Positions 9,083 through 16,879 of a stretch of DNA of 64,000 nt are shown here, one piece after another. Each line of letters starts with the position of its first letter. Position 1 is the first letter of the stretch. This DNA comes from Dyella acidiphila. Lineage in GTDB: Bacteria; Pseudomonadota; Gammaproteobacteria; Xanthomonadales; Rhodanobacteraceae. The notes below the pieces were generated by a model. That model did not search any database and had not been told where the DNA came from. It worked only from the letters and a program-made list of their open reading frames with translations. The stretch covers positions 124,001-188,000 of the forward strand of contig NZ_JACZZA010000008.1 of assembly GCF_014863405.1 (NCBI RefSeq), in the 5' to 3' direction. The position numbers and the translations under genes are program-made.

Positions 9083-9115
9083 CTAGGGCTTTCCCTGGGC
9101 TAGGGACAGCCCTAG
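9083..9115. promoter_or_regulatory. Two tandem CTAGGG-N4-CCCTAG palindromes upstream of the lipase gene
   Basis: CTAGGGCTTTCCCTGG (9083-9098, one mismatch) is followed directly by the perfect CTAGGGACAGCCCTAG (9100-9115). They lie 57-89 bases upstream of the lipase start codon, where an activator site would sit. Hexamer half-sites with a 4-base spacer resemble sites of NarL/LuxR-type response regulators; the cognate protein is not identifiable from the window. Confidence 0.65.
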
Positions 9116-9171
9116 GGATACGCAGGGGGAGGCAGGCTGCATGGCTGCGAGGATGTTCATGTATTCGATAA

Positions 9172-9253
9172 ACCGTCGTCCCGGTACAGGCCGGGATTCA
9201 GCGACTTCGCTGAGTGAAAGACACTGGGTCCCGGCCTGCGCCGGGATGACGGT
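9172..9253. repeat. Extragenic GTCATCCCGG-type repeat, composite copy
   Basis: Terminal arms ACCGTCGTCCCGG (9172-9184) and CCGGGATGACGGT (9241-9253) are inverted and nearly identical. Inside is a second hairpin, CAGCGACTTCGCTG (9200-9213). A simpler member of this family lies at 41581-41614. Confidence 0.75.
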
Positions 9254-9310
9254 GGGGGGCTCTGTCAGTTTGTGGTTGACGGTCTGGCGGCGGTGGGACA
9301 GCGATGCGGC

Positions 9311-10075
9311 TTAATGCACGCCTTCCTCCACCGCCACCTGATGCTGCCGCAACCACTGATGCACCGCTTCATGCTGTGCCTGCGCCGCAGGATTGAGTCC
9401 GCCGGCAGGAAGAATATTGAAATAGGTCTGGAAGGTATCGCCGTGCTTGTTGCGCCGGCTGGGATCGGCACCGGCCTTGAGCAGCGCCAGCACGCATTGC
9501 GGCTTGTGCACCTGCGCGGCGACATGCAGCGGCGTGTCGCCCAGGCGATCGGGGCGATTCGGATCGGCGTGATGCGCCAGCAACAAGTCAAATGCGTCGT
9601 TCTGCGGATTCATCAGCGCCGCATCGATCGGCGGCGCCTGGGTGACGCCGTGTGGCGCATTGGGATCGGCGCCATGGTCGAGCAGCAGTTTCAGATAACT
9701 GACGTCGTTGGCCTTGGCCGCAAGATGCAGCACGGTATCGCCGCCCAGACCCGGCTGCGAGGCCTGGGCGCCGGCATCGAGCAGGGCGCTCATGGCCGGC
9801 TTGCTTTGCCGCAGCAGCGCCCATTCCAGCAAGGTGACATCGTCCTTGCCCTGCGCATCGGGATTGGCGCCTTCCGCCACCATGGCGCGTACCCGCGCAC
9901 CGTCGCCGCCCAGCGCGGCGTTGGCCAGCGCAATGGTCTTGGCCTCGGAGAACACATTGCTTGCGTCGGCATTGCTCATGGCTTCTCTCCCGGCGGTGCT
10001 TGTCGCCACCATCAAACCTGCCAGCAGCATACATAGGCCATAGCTGCACTTTTGTATAAGTCGCATCGGGTCCAT
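9311..10075 (-). CDS. Ankyrin-repeat protein, probably exported
   Basis: This 254-aa protein carries at least four ankyrin repeats from about residue 60 on, for example GGDTVLHLAAKANDVSYLKL and LGDTPLHVAAQVHKPQC. Ankyrin repeats bind proteins and have no catalysis. The N-terminus (MRLIQKCSYGLCMLLAGLM, then VATSTAG) looks like a Sec signal peptide, which would place it in the periplasm; the start may be ATG 10075 or 10066. A third ATG at 9979 has a stronger Shine-Dalgarno (GGGAGAG) and would give a 222-aa cytoplasmic form. A CTAGGG-N4-CCCTAG palindrome lies ~90 bases upstream, as for the lipase gene, so the two are likely co-regulated. It could be the lipase's immunity protein, by inference only. 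Confidence 0.75.
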   Translation of the reverse strand: MDPMRLIQKCSYGLCMLLAGLMVATSTAGREAMSNADASNVFSEAKTIALANAALGGDGARVRAMVAEGANPDAQGKDDVTLLEWALLRQSKPAMSALLDAGAQASQPGLGGDTVLHLAAKANDVSYLKLLLDHGADPNAPHGVTQAPPIDAALMNPQNDAFDLLLAHHADPNRPDRLGDTPLHVAAQVHKPQCVLALLKAGADPSRRNKHGDTFQTYFNILPAGGLNPAAQAQHEAVHQWLRQHQVAVEEGVH

Positions 10076-10165
10076 TCCACACGGGACGCAAGGGCCGCAC
10101 GTTCACATCTCAATGACGTGGGTGAACGGCCGCTGCCTACGATAACGGCCGCCTTTGACCGGACC

Positions 10166-10185
10166 ATCTAGGGACAACCCTAGAT
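10166..10185. promoter_or_regulatory. Perfect CTAGGG-N4-CCCTAG palindrome upstream of the ankyrin gene
   Basis: ATCTAGGGACAACCCTAGAT has 8-base inverted arms and an ACAA spacer. It shares the hexamer half-sites and spacing of the pair at 9083-9115 (the spacer ACAG there, ACAA here). It lies 90-110 bases upstream of the ankyrin start codon. Confidence 0.65.
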
Positions 10186-10204
10186 AAGACGGCGTGATGG
10201 CGCA

Positions 10205-10245
10205 GCCTGGGTCCGCGCAGCCTAACCCAACCCAGCCATCGAATG
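10205..10245. repeat. Degenerate TAGGTTGGGTTA-family fragment
   Basis: CGCGCAGCCTAACCCAACC resembles the CGCTAACCCAACCTAC arm of the repeat family seen at 4.5 and 18.0 kb, but the partner arm is missing. Treated as a decayed copy. Confidence 0.4.
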
Positions 10246-10270
10246 GCTTGAACAGATTGGACTGCGCCAA

Positions 10271-10298
10271 CCCGGGCGTGCGTCGCGGCACGCCCGGG
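10271..10298. terminator. Strong GC-rich hairpin of unknown ownership
   Basis: CCCGGGCGTGC and GCACGCCCGGG pair perfectly over 11 bp with a 6-base loop and are followed by CTTTA on the + strand. No + strand gene precedes it. It may end a small transcript or insulate the pilus operon; the rest of 10076-10668 holds the palindrome at 10166, a repeat remnant and the inverted repeats at 10493-10560, with no convincing gene. Confidence 0.4.
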
Positions 10299-10492
10299 CT
10301 TTATGCAGATGCGCACTTCACGTATGCGATGTGTCGGCCACGCCGGGGAATGGCGTCATGTAGTCCTGGCGACGTCATGCATGTCATCGCTTGCCGGCTG
10401 TCATTTCGGGTTATGCCGACTGAGTGTCTTGTCGAGGTTTGCACACGCGGCATAAGTGCGTGGAATCGTTTCATTTAATGGCGTTATATGCG

Positions 10493-10560
10493 CCGGAAAT
10501 ATCTAGCCGGCTGGAATATTCAAGAACTATCCAGATAGTCGGCTCGCTAGAAATTTCCGG
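10493..10560. promoter_or_regulatory. Nested inverted repeats upstream of the pilus operon
   Basis: CCGGAAATATCTAGC (10493-10507) pairs with GCTAGAAATTTCCGG (10546-10560) at 14 of 15 positions across a 38-base spacer. The spacer holds GAATATTC (10514-10521) and ACTATC-CA-GATAGT (10526-10539). The region is AT-rich relative to its surroundings and lies 110-175 bases before the pilin gene, so it is a likely promoter/operator region. Confidence 0.55.
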
Positions 10561-10668
10561 TATGTCGCACTTCGAGAAGTTCTTATCGTCGCTCTGGCCC
10601 TCTGTCTGGCCGGGCAGTGGAAGCGCCAAGTCTGTTCTCCGGCCTTGCCCCCATAAGGACTTACTCCA

Positions 10669-11241
10669 ATGAAAAAATTTGTCAGCGCTGCCGTTATCGG
10701 CGGTCTGCTGTTTGCCGCAAGCGCTCATGCTTCGGACGGCACCATCACTTTCACCGGCTCGGTCACGGCGAATAGCTGCACCATCAAGATCAACGGCGGC
10801 TCGGCTACCGCGACGGTGGCGTTGCCGGCGGTGTCGTCCAGTCAGCTGGATGCGGCCGGCAAAACGGCCGGCTCGACCAAGATCACGTTCGATCTTGCCG
10901 ATTGCGTAAGCGGCGATGCCGCGGCAACCGGTGCAGTGAAGGCGTTTTTTGAAGCCGGCGCCAACGTGGATGTGGCCAGCGGCCGTCTCAACAATACGGC
11001 CAGCGGCACCGGTGCGGCCAAGAATGTGCAACTCGAGCTGGTCAATAGCGATGACTCGGTCATCAAGGTCGGCGATGTCAGCTCGATCAAGGGCGGCACG
11101 CTTACGGCGGGCGCCGCTCCCAACGACAAGAAGAGCTCGGCGCAATTTGCCTATGCCGTGCGTTATTTCAAATCGGGCGCAGATGCCGTAGGCGCCGGTA
11201 CGGTGTCCAGTTCGGTGACTTACAGCGTGGTGTACCAGTAA
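10669..11241 (+). CDS. Major fimbrial subunit of a chaperone-usher pilus
   Basis: The 190-aa protein has a Sec signal peptide (MKKFVSAAVIGGLLFAASAHA, cleavage before SDGT shown here by its last residues SAHA). The mature start GTITFTGSVTANSCTI is the donor strand plus first cysteine of type 1 pilins. The second cysteine is in LADCVSGD, giving the usual single disulfide. The C-terminus ends in the beta-strand VTYSVVYQ with tyrosine second from last, as chaperones need. It is assembled on the cell surface by the two genes downstream. The start follows AAGGA about 10 bases upstream. It is the only subunit gene in the operon. Confidence 0.92.
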   Translation: MKKFVSAAVIGGLLFAASAHASDGTITFTGSVTANSCTIKINGGSATATVALPAVSSSQLDAAGKTAGSTKITFDLADCVSGDAAATGAVKAFFEAGANVDVASGRLNNTASGTGAAKNVQLELVNSDDSVIKVGDVSSIKGGTLTAGAAPNDKKSSAQFAYAVRYFKSGADAVGAGTVSSSVTYSVVYQ

Positions 11242-11249
11242 TCCGCGCA

Positions 11250-11283
11250 GGGGCGGCCGTGCCGGCATGGCCGCCCCCTTTTC
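11250..11283 (+). terminator. Hairpin between pilin and chaperone genes, probable attenuator
   Basis: GGGGCGGCC (11250-11258) pairs perfectly with GGCCGCCCC (11269-11277) and is followed by CCTTTTC. It would end most transcripts after the pilin gene, giving more subunit than chaperone and usher. Confidence 0.6.
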
Positions 11284-11295
11284 AGGATCTTATCC

Positions 11296-12024
11296 ATGAA
11301 GACCAAACTGTTTGCCGGCGCACTGTGCGTCGGCCTTATTTTCTCGTCCCTGCTGCATGCCAGCGTGACGATCGATCGCACCCGCCTGATTTACCAGCAG
11401 GACGATCGGGAAGCCGATGTGCGACTGCGAAACGACGGACCTAAACCGGTTGTCGTGCAGTCGTGGCTGGATAACGGCGATGCCACTCAGGCACCGGCCG
11501 ATATTCCGGTGCCGTTTGTACTGATGCCGCCGATTGCCCGCGTCGAGGCGGCGCATGGCCAGGTGCTGCGCGTGGTCTACACGGGCGAGCCGCTGCCGCA
11601 CGACAAGGAGTCGGTGTTCTGGCTCAATGTTCTGGAAATTCCGCCGAAGGAACAGCCAGCCGAGTCGCGCAACGTGCTGCAGTTTGCCATTCGCAGCCGG
11701 ATCAAGCTGTTCTATCGCCCCAAGGGTCTGTCCGGCGATGCGGCAGACGCGCCATCGAAGCTGACCTGGAAAATTGTGGCGCAGGGCGATGGCTATGCGC
11801 TGGAAGCGAGCAATCCCACCGCTTATCACGTCAGCCTCAATCGCGTGGCATTGCAACTGGACAGCCGGATCATCGAAGCCGGCGACGGCATGGTCAGTCC
11901 AGGCGAGACGCAGCGCTATGCGTTGAAAGGCGTGCAGCAGGCGCCCGCTGCGGGACGCGTCAAATATTCCTTTATCGATGACTGGGGCGCCATCCGCGAC
12001 AACGGCGCCGCCGAGCTGCATTAA
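11296..12024 (+). CDS. Periplasmic pilus chaperone (PapD/FimC family)
   Basis: The 242-aa protein has a signal peptide (MKTKLFAGALCVGLIFSSLL, cleaved near HA-SVT). The two-domain immunoglobulin fold of PapD proteins follows. The conserved arginine is in DRTRLIY and the conserved lysine in RSRIKLFYRP; both anchor the subunit C-terminus in this family. The signature VLRVVYTGEPLPHDKESVFW covers the G1 strand and the loop after it. It holds pilins in a folding-competent state and delivers them to the usher encoded next. Confidence 0.93.
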   Translation: MKTKLFAGALCVGLIFSSLLHASVTIDRTRLIYQQDDREADVRLRNDGPKPVVVQSWLDNGDATQAPADIPVPFVLMPPIARVEAAHGQVLRVVYTGEPLPHDKESVFWLNVLEIPPKEQPAESRNVLQFAIRSRIKLFYRPKGLSGDAADAPSKLTWKIVAQGDGYALEASNPTAYHVSLNRVALQLDSRIIEAGDGMVSPGETQRYALKGVQQAPAAGRVKYSFIDDWGAIRDNGAAELH

Positions 12025-12083
12025 AGCTCGCCGCACTTGCGGACGCGCCTTTGCGCTCCCCCAGCGACCGACGGTATGTGAGC

Positions 12084-14870
12084 ATGTCCACTTCGACGTT
12101 GATCCGCCCCGCCGGGGGCGGGGAAGAGCTTCGTCAAAAGCGTTTGCACTTGCGTATCGCCTATGCCTTGGCCGGCCTGGCGATGTTGCCCGGTGCAGCG
12201 TTGGCTGGCGGTGCCGCAGCGGCATCGGCTGCGTTGGCGGCAGGTGGTTCGGCCCATGGATTGGATTTCGACGCCACGTTTCTGTCGGGCGGTGCGAGTT
12301 CGGCCGATCTGGAGCGCTTCGCCCAGGGCAATCGCGTGCCGCCGGGCGACTATCAGGTAGACGTCTATTTGAATGAAGCTCTGTGGGGCAGCGAGCGCGT
12401 GCATTTTGCCGCCGTGCCCGGTTCGGACGATGCGGTGCCGTGTATCACCCCGGAACTGGCCAGGCGGCTTGGTCTTGATTTGACCGGCGTTGCGCCGGAG
12501 TCGCCGTGCCTGGATCTTGCGGCATGGGCGCCGGCCGCCATCGCCCGCTTCGACTTTGGCGAGCAGCGCCTGGATATCGGCGTGCCGCAGGCGAAGCTCA
12601 AGCGCAGCGCGCGCGGCTATGTGGATCCCTCAAAGTGGGATCGTGGCATCACCGCCGGTCTGCTCAATTACGATCTGAATATGTATCGCAGCGACAGCGG
12701 TACGCGGAGCGACACGCAGGGCTATCTGGGTGTGGCCGGTGGCTTGAACCTCGGCGGCTGGAACCTGCGCCATCAGTCGTCGCTGACCTGGAACAGTCGA
12801 CGGCAAGGTCCGCAATGGCAGAACCTGCGCAACTATGCGCAGCACGATCTCGTCCGCCTGAAGTCGCAGCTGCTGGTGGGCGATTTCACCACCGATGGCG
12901 ATCTGTTCGACTCCATGCCGGTCCGCGGCGTAGAGCTGTTCAGCGACGAACGCATGCTGCCCGATTCGCAGCGCGGCTATGCGCCGGTGGTGCGCGGTAT
13001 CGCCGCCACCAATGCCAAGGTGACGATTCGCCAGAACGGTTACACCATCTATGAAACCACCGTGGGTGCGGGGCCGTTCCTGATCAACGACCTGTATCCG
13101 TCTGGTTATGGCGGGGACCTGGAAGTGTCGGTACTGGAAGCGGATGGGCGCACGCAGAAGTTCAACGTGCCGTACGCCGCGGTGCCGCGCATGCTTCGCC
13201 CGGGTTCCACGCGTTACAGCGCAGCCATCGGCGAATACCGCGAAGCGGTGGGCGGCACCGCGCGCTCGCCGGTACTGCAGGCTACGGTGCAGCGCGGTAT
13301 CAGCAATCGCTTTACGGGCTATGCCGGTCTGCAGGCGGCCGAACATTACGGCGCATTGCAGCTTGGCGGCGCCTGGAATACGCGGATCGGTGCTTTCGGG
13401 CTCGACGCGACGCATGCGCGGACCAGTCTTCGGGCCGTGCCGTCTCCCGATCCGGCGCGGCTTGCACAGCGGGCGAGGAAGGCCAGCGGCCAGAGCATCC
13501 GCATCAGCTACAGCAAGGCGCTCAACGATGGCGGAACCAATCTGTCGCTGGCGGCTTATCGCCATTCCACTGGCGATTTCTACAGCCTGCGCGATGCATT
13601 GCGCGCCAACCAGGAGCCGGGTTCGGGCAGCATGCACCAACGCAACACGCTCCAGCTGGTGCTGAGCCAGAAGCTGGGGTCGGGCTCCATCTACCTGACC
13701 GGTTCCACCCAGAACTATTGGGGGCGCCCCGGTGGCGATACGCAGTACCAGTTGGGATACAACAACGCCACGCGCTGGTTCAATTACTCGATTTCCGCCG
13801 CGCGTTCGCGCAACAGCGAAGATCGGTGGGAAAACCGCATCTATGCAACGTTGTCGATTCCGCTGGGCGGCAGCGGCAGTCTCAATAGCAGCGTCAATGT
13901 CGGACGCCGTGGTATCGGCAGCCAGGTCAACTACAGCAATCTGGCCGGCGATCGCGGCAGCTACGGCATCTCGCTGGCACGTGATGAAGCGGCAGCCACG
14001 TCGTTCAACGCCAACGGCAGCTATCGCGCCGATGCGGCCATCCTCAACGGCAGCGCGGCCACCGGCAACGGCTATCGGCAAATCGGGTTCGGCGCGGCCG
14101 GGTCGATCCTGGCGCATGCCGGCGGCGTTACGCTGGGGCAGAACATGGGCGATACCATCGCCCTCATCAAGGCCCCCGATGCCGCCGGTGCGCATGTGGC
14201 TTCCTATCCCGGCGTGCAGCTCGATCGCCGCGGCTATGCCATCGTGCCGTATCTGGTGCCGTATCAGCGCAACCAGGTGGAGCTGGATCCCAAGGGGCTG
14301 TCCAGCGAGGTGGAGCTGGTTCAATCCAGCCGCGAGGTCGTGCCGCGCAGCGGCGCGATTGTGCTCGCCAGCTTTGAAACCAAGAAAGGCCGCGTCGCCG
14401 TGATCGATTTGAAGCCGGCCGCGCACGTGACCATCCCGTTTGGTGCCGACGTGCTGGATGAAGGCGGCAATGTGGTGGGGGTGGTGAGCCAGGGCGGCCG
14501 CGCGATGGTGCGCGGTGTTGCCGATCGCGGCCGCCTGACGGTGGCGCTGGCCGGCGGCAGTCGTTGCAGTTTCGGCTATCAATTGCCGGCGAAGAACGCA
14601 AAAGCACGCGGTGCTGCCGATTACGCGCATTTGCAAAGTGTCTGCGATCCAGGCAGCAAGGATGTGGACGCCACATCTGGCTCAGGGCCGAAAGCTGATG
14701 CTGCCGCGCGTTCGAAGACGGGGAAAGCACGCAATTCGGCTGTGTACATGCTGCCACCCAGTAGCGGCATTTCAGGTTTCAGTCACGGCTTGCCTGAAAA
14801 CGAACGGTATTGGACTACGCCGCGATTCGGTTTGACGCACCTGGATGCCGTGCGGAGCAAGGGCGTTTAG
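12084..14870 (+). CDS. Outer membrane usher (FimD/PapC family)
   Basis: This 928-aa usher forms the outer membrane pore that assembles the pilus. After an unusually long N-terminus, the signal sequence ends near LPGAALAGG (about residue 45). The N-terminal subunit-binding domain starts at LDFDATFLSG with DYQVDVYLN. The barrel and plug carry PVRGVELFSDERMLPDSQ, GYAPVVRGIA and FLINDLYPSGYGGDLEVSV, all family signatures. Past the C-terminal domain (FGYQLP) there is an extra ~90-residue hydrophilic tail without a recognisable motif. ATG 12084 was chosen over an upstream TTG because the latter lacks a ribosome site. The stop overlaps the convergent hydrolase gene by four bases. Confidence 0.93.
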   Translation: MSTSTLIRPAGGGEELRQKRLHLRIAYALAGLAMLPGAALAGGAAAASAALAAGGSAHGLDFDATFLSGGASSADLERFAQGNRVPPGDYQVDVYLNEALWGSERVHFAAVPGSDDAVPCITPELARRLGLDLTGVAPESPCLDLAAWAPAAIARFDFGEQRLDIGVPQAKLKRSARGYVDPSKWDRGITAGLLNYDLNMYRSDSGTRSDTQGYLGVAGGLNLGGWNLRHQSSLTWNSRRQGPQWQNLRNYAQHDLVRLKSQLLVGDFTTDGDLFDSMPVRGVELFSDERMLPDSQRGYAPVVRGIAATNAKVTIRQNGYTIYETTVGAGPFLINDLYPSGYGGDLEVSVLEADGRTQKFNVPYAAVPRMLRPGSTRYSAAIGEYREAVGGTARSPVLQATVQRGISNRFTGYAGLQAAEHYGALQLGGAWNTRIGAFGLDATHARTSLRAVPSPDPARLAQRARKASGQSIRISYSKALNDGGTNLSLAAYRHSTGDFYSLRDALRANQEPGSGSMHQRNTLQLVLSQKLGSGSIYLTGSTQNYWGRPGGDTQYQLGYNNATRWFNYSISAARSRNSEDRWENRIYATLSIPLGGSGSLNSSVNVGRRGIGSQVNYSNLAGDRGSYGISLARDEAAATSFNANGSYRADAAILNGSAATGNGYRQIGFGAAGSILAHAGGVTLGQNMGDTIALIKAPDAAGAHVASYPGVQLDRRGYAIVPYLVPYQRNQVELDPKGLSSEVELVQSSREVVPRSGAIVLASFETKKGRVAVIDLKPAAHVTIPFGADVLDEGGNVVGVVSQGGRAMVRGVADRGRLTVALAGGSRCSFGYQLPAKNAKARGAADYAHLQSVCDPGSKDVDATSGSGPKADAAARSKTGKARNSAVYMLPPSSGISGFSHGLPENERYWTTPRFGLTHLDAVRSKGV

Positions 14871-16792
14871 TGCGTACCGGAGGAGCAGGGCTGTTGGGTG
14901 CCGGTCTCCGGCTGAAGGCAATGCAGCGTGCTCGCATGCAAGCGCAGGATGCGTCGTAGCTCGATGATGGCCTGCGGCGTTTCCTGCACATCGTGCCAGG
15001 AGGGTACGGCGAGTTCGGAATCGGCCCCTTCTAGATGCGAACTGGCGTACGGCACTACACCGTCATCCGAATCGGGCAGGGCACCTTTGGGTTTATACAC
15101 GCCGACTATGGTGTGGTAGTGCACGTTCGACGAAATCGGCAGCGTGCTGGATGCCTTGATAAAAGGATCGGTATCGCTGAGGTTGTCGATGCTGTTGGGC
15201 AGCTGGGTCGGGGTGGTGGGTACGCCGCTTTTGCCCTGTGCGGCATCGGCGATGTTCTTGGCTTCTTCCAGCAAGGTGAGCGGCAGGCGGATCAGGCCGC
15301 CGAACCAGCGGGCCAGTTTCCAGCGCGCAACCGGGGTGCCGCGATGCGGCGCGGCGAGGAAGACGGCGCGCGTGACTTGCGGCATCGGCGAGAATTGCAG
15401 ATAGGGCGCGAGTCGCTCGCGCAGGCGTTGCTTGTCGGCGGCCGCAAGATCCGCGCGTTCGGGCACGACATTCCATAGCTTGTCATCGCTGGAAGACACC
15501 AGCAGCCGTGCGATCACGCCGCCCATGCTGTGGCCGATCAGCACCATATGGTTGGACGCCACCGCTTTGCCGGACGGATCAAAATGGCGCAGCGTTTCAT
15601 CCAGCGCCTGGCGGATCTGACGCAGGTTGACCGCCACCGGCACGTTGGTGGGGTAGTACACCTCCCACACCTGGTAGGTGCGGCGCAGCTGCTCGTCGCC
15701 CATCACCTCGTTGACCACGTTGATCCAGGCTTCGGGGCTGCTGGCCAGGCCGTGCAGCATCACGACGGTAAGCCGGTCGGGATCGTAGGGCTGCATCAAC
15801 AGCACCTGCGGCTTGCTGATGCCGCCGCGCCCGAGCAGCGATCGGATCGATTGCCGGGCAAAGCCCGAGCGCGCCAGCCACACGCCATAGGGGGCGGTGA
15901 AGTTGGCGGCGAGCGGAATGGTCTGGTGGTCGAGCTCGATGCTGTTGTCCAGATACGGATTTTTGGCGTACACCCGCACGCTGTCGGTATTCAGCACGCT
16001 GGCGAGGGTGTCGCCGGGAAATTCAAGCACGGCGGTGAGCGGCACGTAGTTGGGCTCGCGCCAGACCTGGCTGGTGTCGGCCGGCGCTGCGCCGACCGCA
16101 ACGAACTCCGAGCCGAAGCCATCGCGGCGGTAGGTATTGCGCAGGCCGATAAAGCGCAGGCCGGCGGAAGGGATCAGCTCGCTGGGAATGTAGTCGCCGG
16201 AACCGAGATAGACATCCGTATTGGGCCGCAGCAGGTTCCAGCCGGCCACCGGCTTGCTGCTCCAGTCGGTGCCCAGCTCCGGCAGACGCCGGAAGAAGCT
16301 GCCCACCGACTGCTGCACGGCATAGTTGTAGAAATCCAGCACCTGCGACTGGCGCGTTTCGAAGGCCCGCTCGCCGGGGTTGCGCGCGGTGTAGAACAAG
16401 TAGGCGTAGGCATAGCGCGCCGCCTGCAGGTAATCGTTGAGCGCCTGGTCATCGACAGTCTTGGCGCGATCGCTCTGTTGCAGCGCATAGGCCAGCCACA
16501 GTTCGGACAGCGCGGACAGGCGGCGCTCGTCGTCCAGCCCATCGGTATAGAGCAGGGTATTGGTGCAGCGGGGGAAATTGGCCGCGCATTCGTCCTGGCT
16601 GAGCGCCACCACGTTGAGCGTCTGCACCGTGGTATCGCTGAGCGTGCGCGTGCTGAGCACATCGCTGCGGCGCTGGCTGGCGTATTGCCTGGAAGTGACG
16701 TGCTTGACGCCCACCATGTCGCAGCCGGCGGCCAGCAGCATGGTCGCCAGTACAACGGCGCGGAGGATCCGGGTTGGCGTGCGGCCCTTCAT
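14867..16792 (-). CDS. Lipoprotein alpha/beta hydrolase (esterase/lipase-like)
   Basis: The 641-aa protein begins with a lipoprotein signal; the lipobox is LLAAGC in MLLAAGCDMVG, so it is likely anchored to a membrane facing the periplasm. An N-terminal half of ~330 residues has no family I recognise. The alpha/beta hydrolase half carries VVMLHGLASSPEAW (oxyanion) and GHSMGG with the nucleophile serine near residue 422. A later LAAPHRGTP and a C-terminal SWHDVQE histidine are consistent with a PGAP1- or lipase-like fold. The ATG at 16792 follows GGAAG; an in-frame ATG at 16804 is possible. The substrate is unknown. Confidence 0.8.
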   Translation of the reverse strand: MKGRTPTRILRAVVLATMLLAAGCDMVGVKHVTSRQYASQRRSDVLSTRTLSDTTVQTLNVVALSQDECAANFPRCTNTLLYTDGLDDERRLSALSELWLAYALQQSDRAKTVDDQALNDYLQAARYAYAYLFYTARNPGERAFETRQSQVLDFYNYAVQQSVGSFFRRLPELGTDWSSKPVAGWNLLRPNTDVYLGSGDYIPSELIPSAGLRFIGLRNTYRRDGFGSEFVAVGAAPADTSQVWREPNYVPLTAVLEFPGDTLASVLNTDSVRVYAKNPYLDNSIELDHQTIPLAANFTAPYGVWLARSGFARQSIRSLLGRGGISKPQVLLMQPYDPDRLTVVMLHGLASSPEAWINVVNEVMGDEQLRRTYQVWEVYYPTNVPVAVNLRQIRQALDETLRHFDPSGKAVASNHMVLIGHSMGGVIARLLVSSSDDKLWNVVPERADLAAADKQRLRERLAPYLQFSPMPQVTRAVFLAAPHRGTPVARWKLARWFGGLIRLPLTLLEEAKNIADAAQGKSGVPTTPTQLPNSIDNLSDTDPFIKASSTLPISSNVHYHTIVGVYKPKGALPDSDDGVVPYASSHLEGADSELAVPSWHDVQETPQAIIELRRILRLHASTLHCLQPETGTQQPCSSGTH

Positions 16793-16879
16793 CAATTCTT
16801 CCATGGCAAGAAAGCAGGATGAGGCGGTCGTTGCCGGTCTATTATCCATGCGGCGATGGTGATGGGGAGAGGTCCGGTG

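Noticed and set aside
5934-9086. A 1050-codon open frame on the + strand opposite the LysM and lipase genes
   Set aside because: It spans two well-supported minus-strand genes and their gap, has low-complexity Arg/Gly/Val composition, no family motif and no ribosome site. High GC content opens such frames by chance.
10103-10291. Small minus-strand frame (62 codons) between the ankyrin gene and the hairpin
   Set aside because: It crosses the CTAGGG operator and part of a repeat remnant, has no ribosome site and no recognisable feature.
10493-10560. Phase-variable invertible promoter like fimS
   Set aside because: Inverted arms exist, but the 38-base spacer is far too short for known fim-type inversion and no recombinase gene is nearby.
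12630-14636. A 668-codon open frame on the minus strand inside the usher gene
   Set aside because: The usher is unambiguous on the + strand; the opposite frame is His/Arg/Ala-rich with no motif.
15530-16822. A 430-codon + strand frame opposite the lipoprotein hydrolase
   Set aside because: Composition and lack of motifs mark it as a shadow of the minus-strand gene with the lipobox and GHSMGG.
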